Source: Companilactobacillus zhachilii | GTDB taxonomy: Bacteria; Bacillota; Bacilli; Lactobacillales; Lactobacillaceae | NCBI RefSeq assembly: GCF_003606365.2 | Contig: NZ_CP031933.2 | Location: 2,604,001-2,668,000, forward strand | DNA: 64,000 bases | Direction of reading: 5' to 3' | Shown here: positions 63,446 through 64,000 of the stretch, piece after piece | How positions within the stretch are numbered: position 1 is the stretch's first letter | Layout of the letters: every line of letters starts with the position of its first letter | Translations under genes and position numbers: made by a program | Notes under the pieces: model-generated | The model's input: only the letters and a program-made list of their open reading frames with translations | Told to the model about the DNA's origin: nothing | The model's database searches: none

Positions 63446-63579
63446 AAATATCTCTCCCAACAATTTGCATTTTAAAGGTTTACGCTACGTCAAGGTCAAG
63501 CAAAACTGCTAAAAATTGCCCACTTTTTTCATAATTCCTGTTAAGATAAGGGTTAATAATTATTAGGTGGGTGACTATA

Positions 63580-64000
63580 TTGAATGAATTTACACAAGTT
63601 TTAACTATTGCTGGTTCCGACTCTGACGGTAGTGCCGGAGCACAAGCTGACTTAAAGACATTTATGGCTCGTGGCGTATACGGAATGTCCGTATTGACTG
63701 CTGCAGTTGCTGGTAATTCATACGGAATACACGATAGCGTGAATATGCCAGCTAGTTTTATCCAAAACCAAATTAAAGATATCAAAGATGACTTCAAAGT
63801 TTCAGCTTTTAAAACTGGTATGTTATCTGATTCAGAAATTATTCATACAGTAGCAGATGCCATTAAGGACGAGCCTTTTGGTACTTTTGTCCTTGATCCT
63901 GTTATCATTACTAAACATGGTGCCATGCTTCTAGAAGCTGAAGCTTACCAAACTTTGATCGATGAATTGTTCCCTCTTGCTGATTTGATTACACCTAACT
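63580..64000 (+). CDS. ThiD/PdxK-like (hydroxymethyl)pyrimidine or pyridoxine kinase, 5' part only
   Basis: Runs off the right edge of the window after 140 codons. Starts at TTG 63580, 6 bases after TTAGGTGGGTGA. The opening NEFTQVLTIAGSDSDGSAGAQADLKTF and VLTAAVAGNSYGIH are the ribokinase-fold ThiD/PdxK pattern; LDPVI and FKTGML follow. It phosphorylates hydroxymethylpyrimidine (thiamine) or pyridoxal. ThiD enzymes usually have GGAGIQADLK; here SAGAQAD. ThiD and PdxK cannot be separated with certainty from this part. Confidence 0.85.
   Translation, partial: MNEFTQVLTIAGSDSDGSAGAQADLKTFMARGVYGMSVLTAAVAGNSYGIHDSVNMPASFIQNQIKDIKDDFKVSAFKTGMLSDSEIIHTVADAIKDEPFGTFVLDPVIITKHGAMLLEAEAYQTLIDELFPLADLITPN

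Overview
The window looks like chromosomal DNA of a low-GC lactic acid bacterium of the Lactobacillaceae, most likely Companilactobacillus or a close relative. Evidence for this: an SLAP-domain surface protein, DUF1129/DUF951/DUF975 proteins typical of lactobacilli, the rsmG-parA-parB-DUF951-ychF-DUF1129 gene order, pepC, an aspartate racemase beside a MurE whose DDPG motif fits a lysine rather than diaminopimelate enzyme, and strong AGGAGG ribosome sites. The genus is an inference. No rRNA, tRNA, CRISPR array, prophage or intact insertion sequence was recognised.

Layout. 1-8 kb: aldehyde dehydrogenase, AEC transporter, MalY-type C-S lyase, amino acid permease, an IclR regulator with a short-chain dehydrogenase, and a cold-shock protein. 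8.3-13.6 kb: one 1778-residue secreted surface protein with BspA-like repeats, thirteen 67-residue repeats and SLAP domains. 13.8-21.1 kb: guaB, a MazG-like pyrophosphohydrolase, a DUF1304 membrane protein, a MOP-family flippase, a TetR/DUF4097 pair sharing a 30-bp operator, and guanine deaminase. 21.3-33.2 kb: two convergent fructose-family PTS operons, each with its own PRD regulator, together carrying three class II ketose-bisphosphate aldolases, followed by a ROK fructokinase; cre-like sites stand in front of them. 33.4-41 kb: TVP38 protein, RpiR regulator, epimerase, GtrA protein, a zinc/manganese-type ABC importer, a lipoprotein and aspartate racemase. 41-45.7 kb: murE, dacA and a two-component system (cell wall). 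46-52 kb: two small genes, then the chromosome-partition region. 52-64 kb: acetyltransferases, a CopY-like repressor, MerR regulators, an EAL protein without a normal start codon, pepC, a lone gatD, ackA, an ECF substrate-binding subunit, proC, DUF975 and the 5' part of a thiD-like kinase.

The most unusual content is between the genes. Almost every long gap holds one or more copies of three families of structured inverted-repeat elements, here called IR-A (about 185 bp, 12 full copies and one partial copy, a long outer stem closing three inner hairpins), IR-B (about 125 bp, three in tandem plus one elsewhere) and IR-C (about 112 bp, five copies). Within each family the paired arms differ strongly in sequence from copy to copy yet stay complementary, which points to selection on the folded form or to a replication or mobility mechanism that needs it. 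IR-A copies occur on both strands, often as plus-then-minus pairs. I do not recognise them as a named element, and they are the best candidate for an undescribed system in this window.
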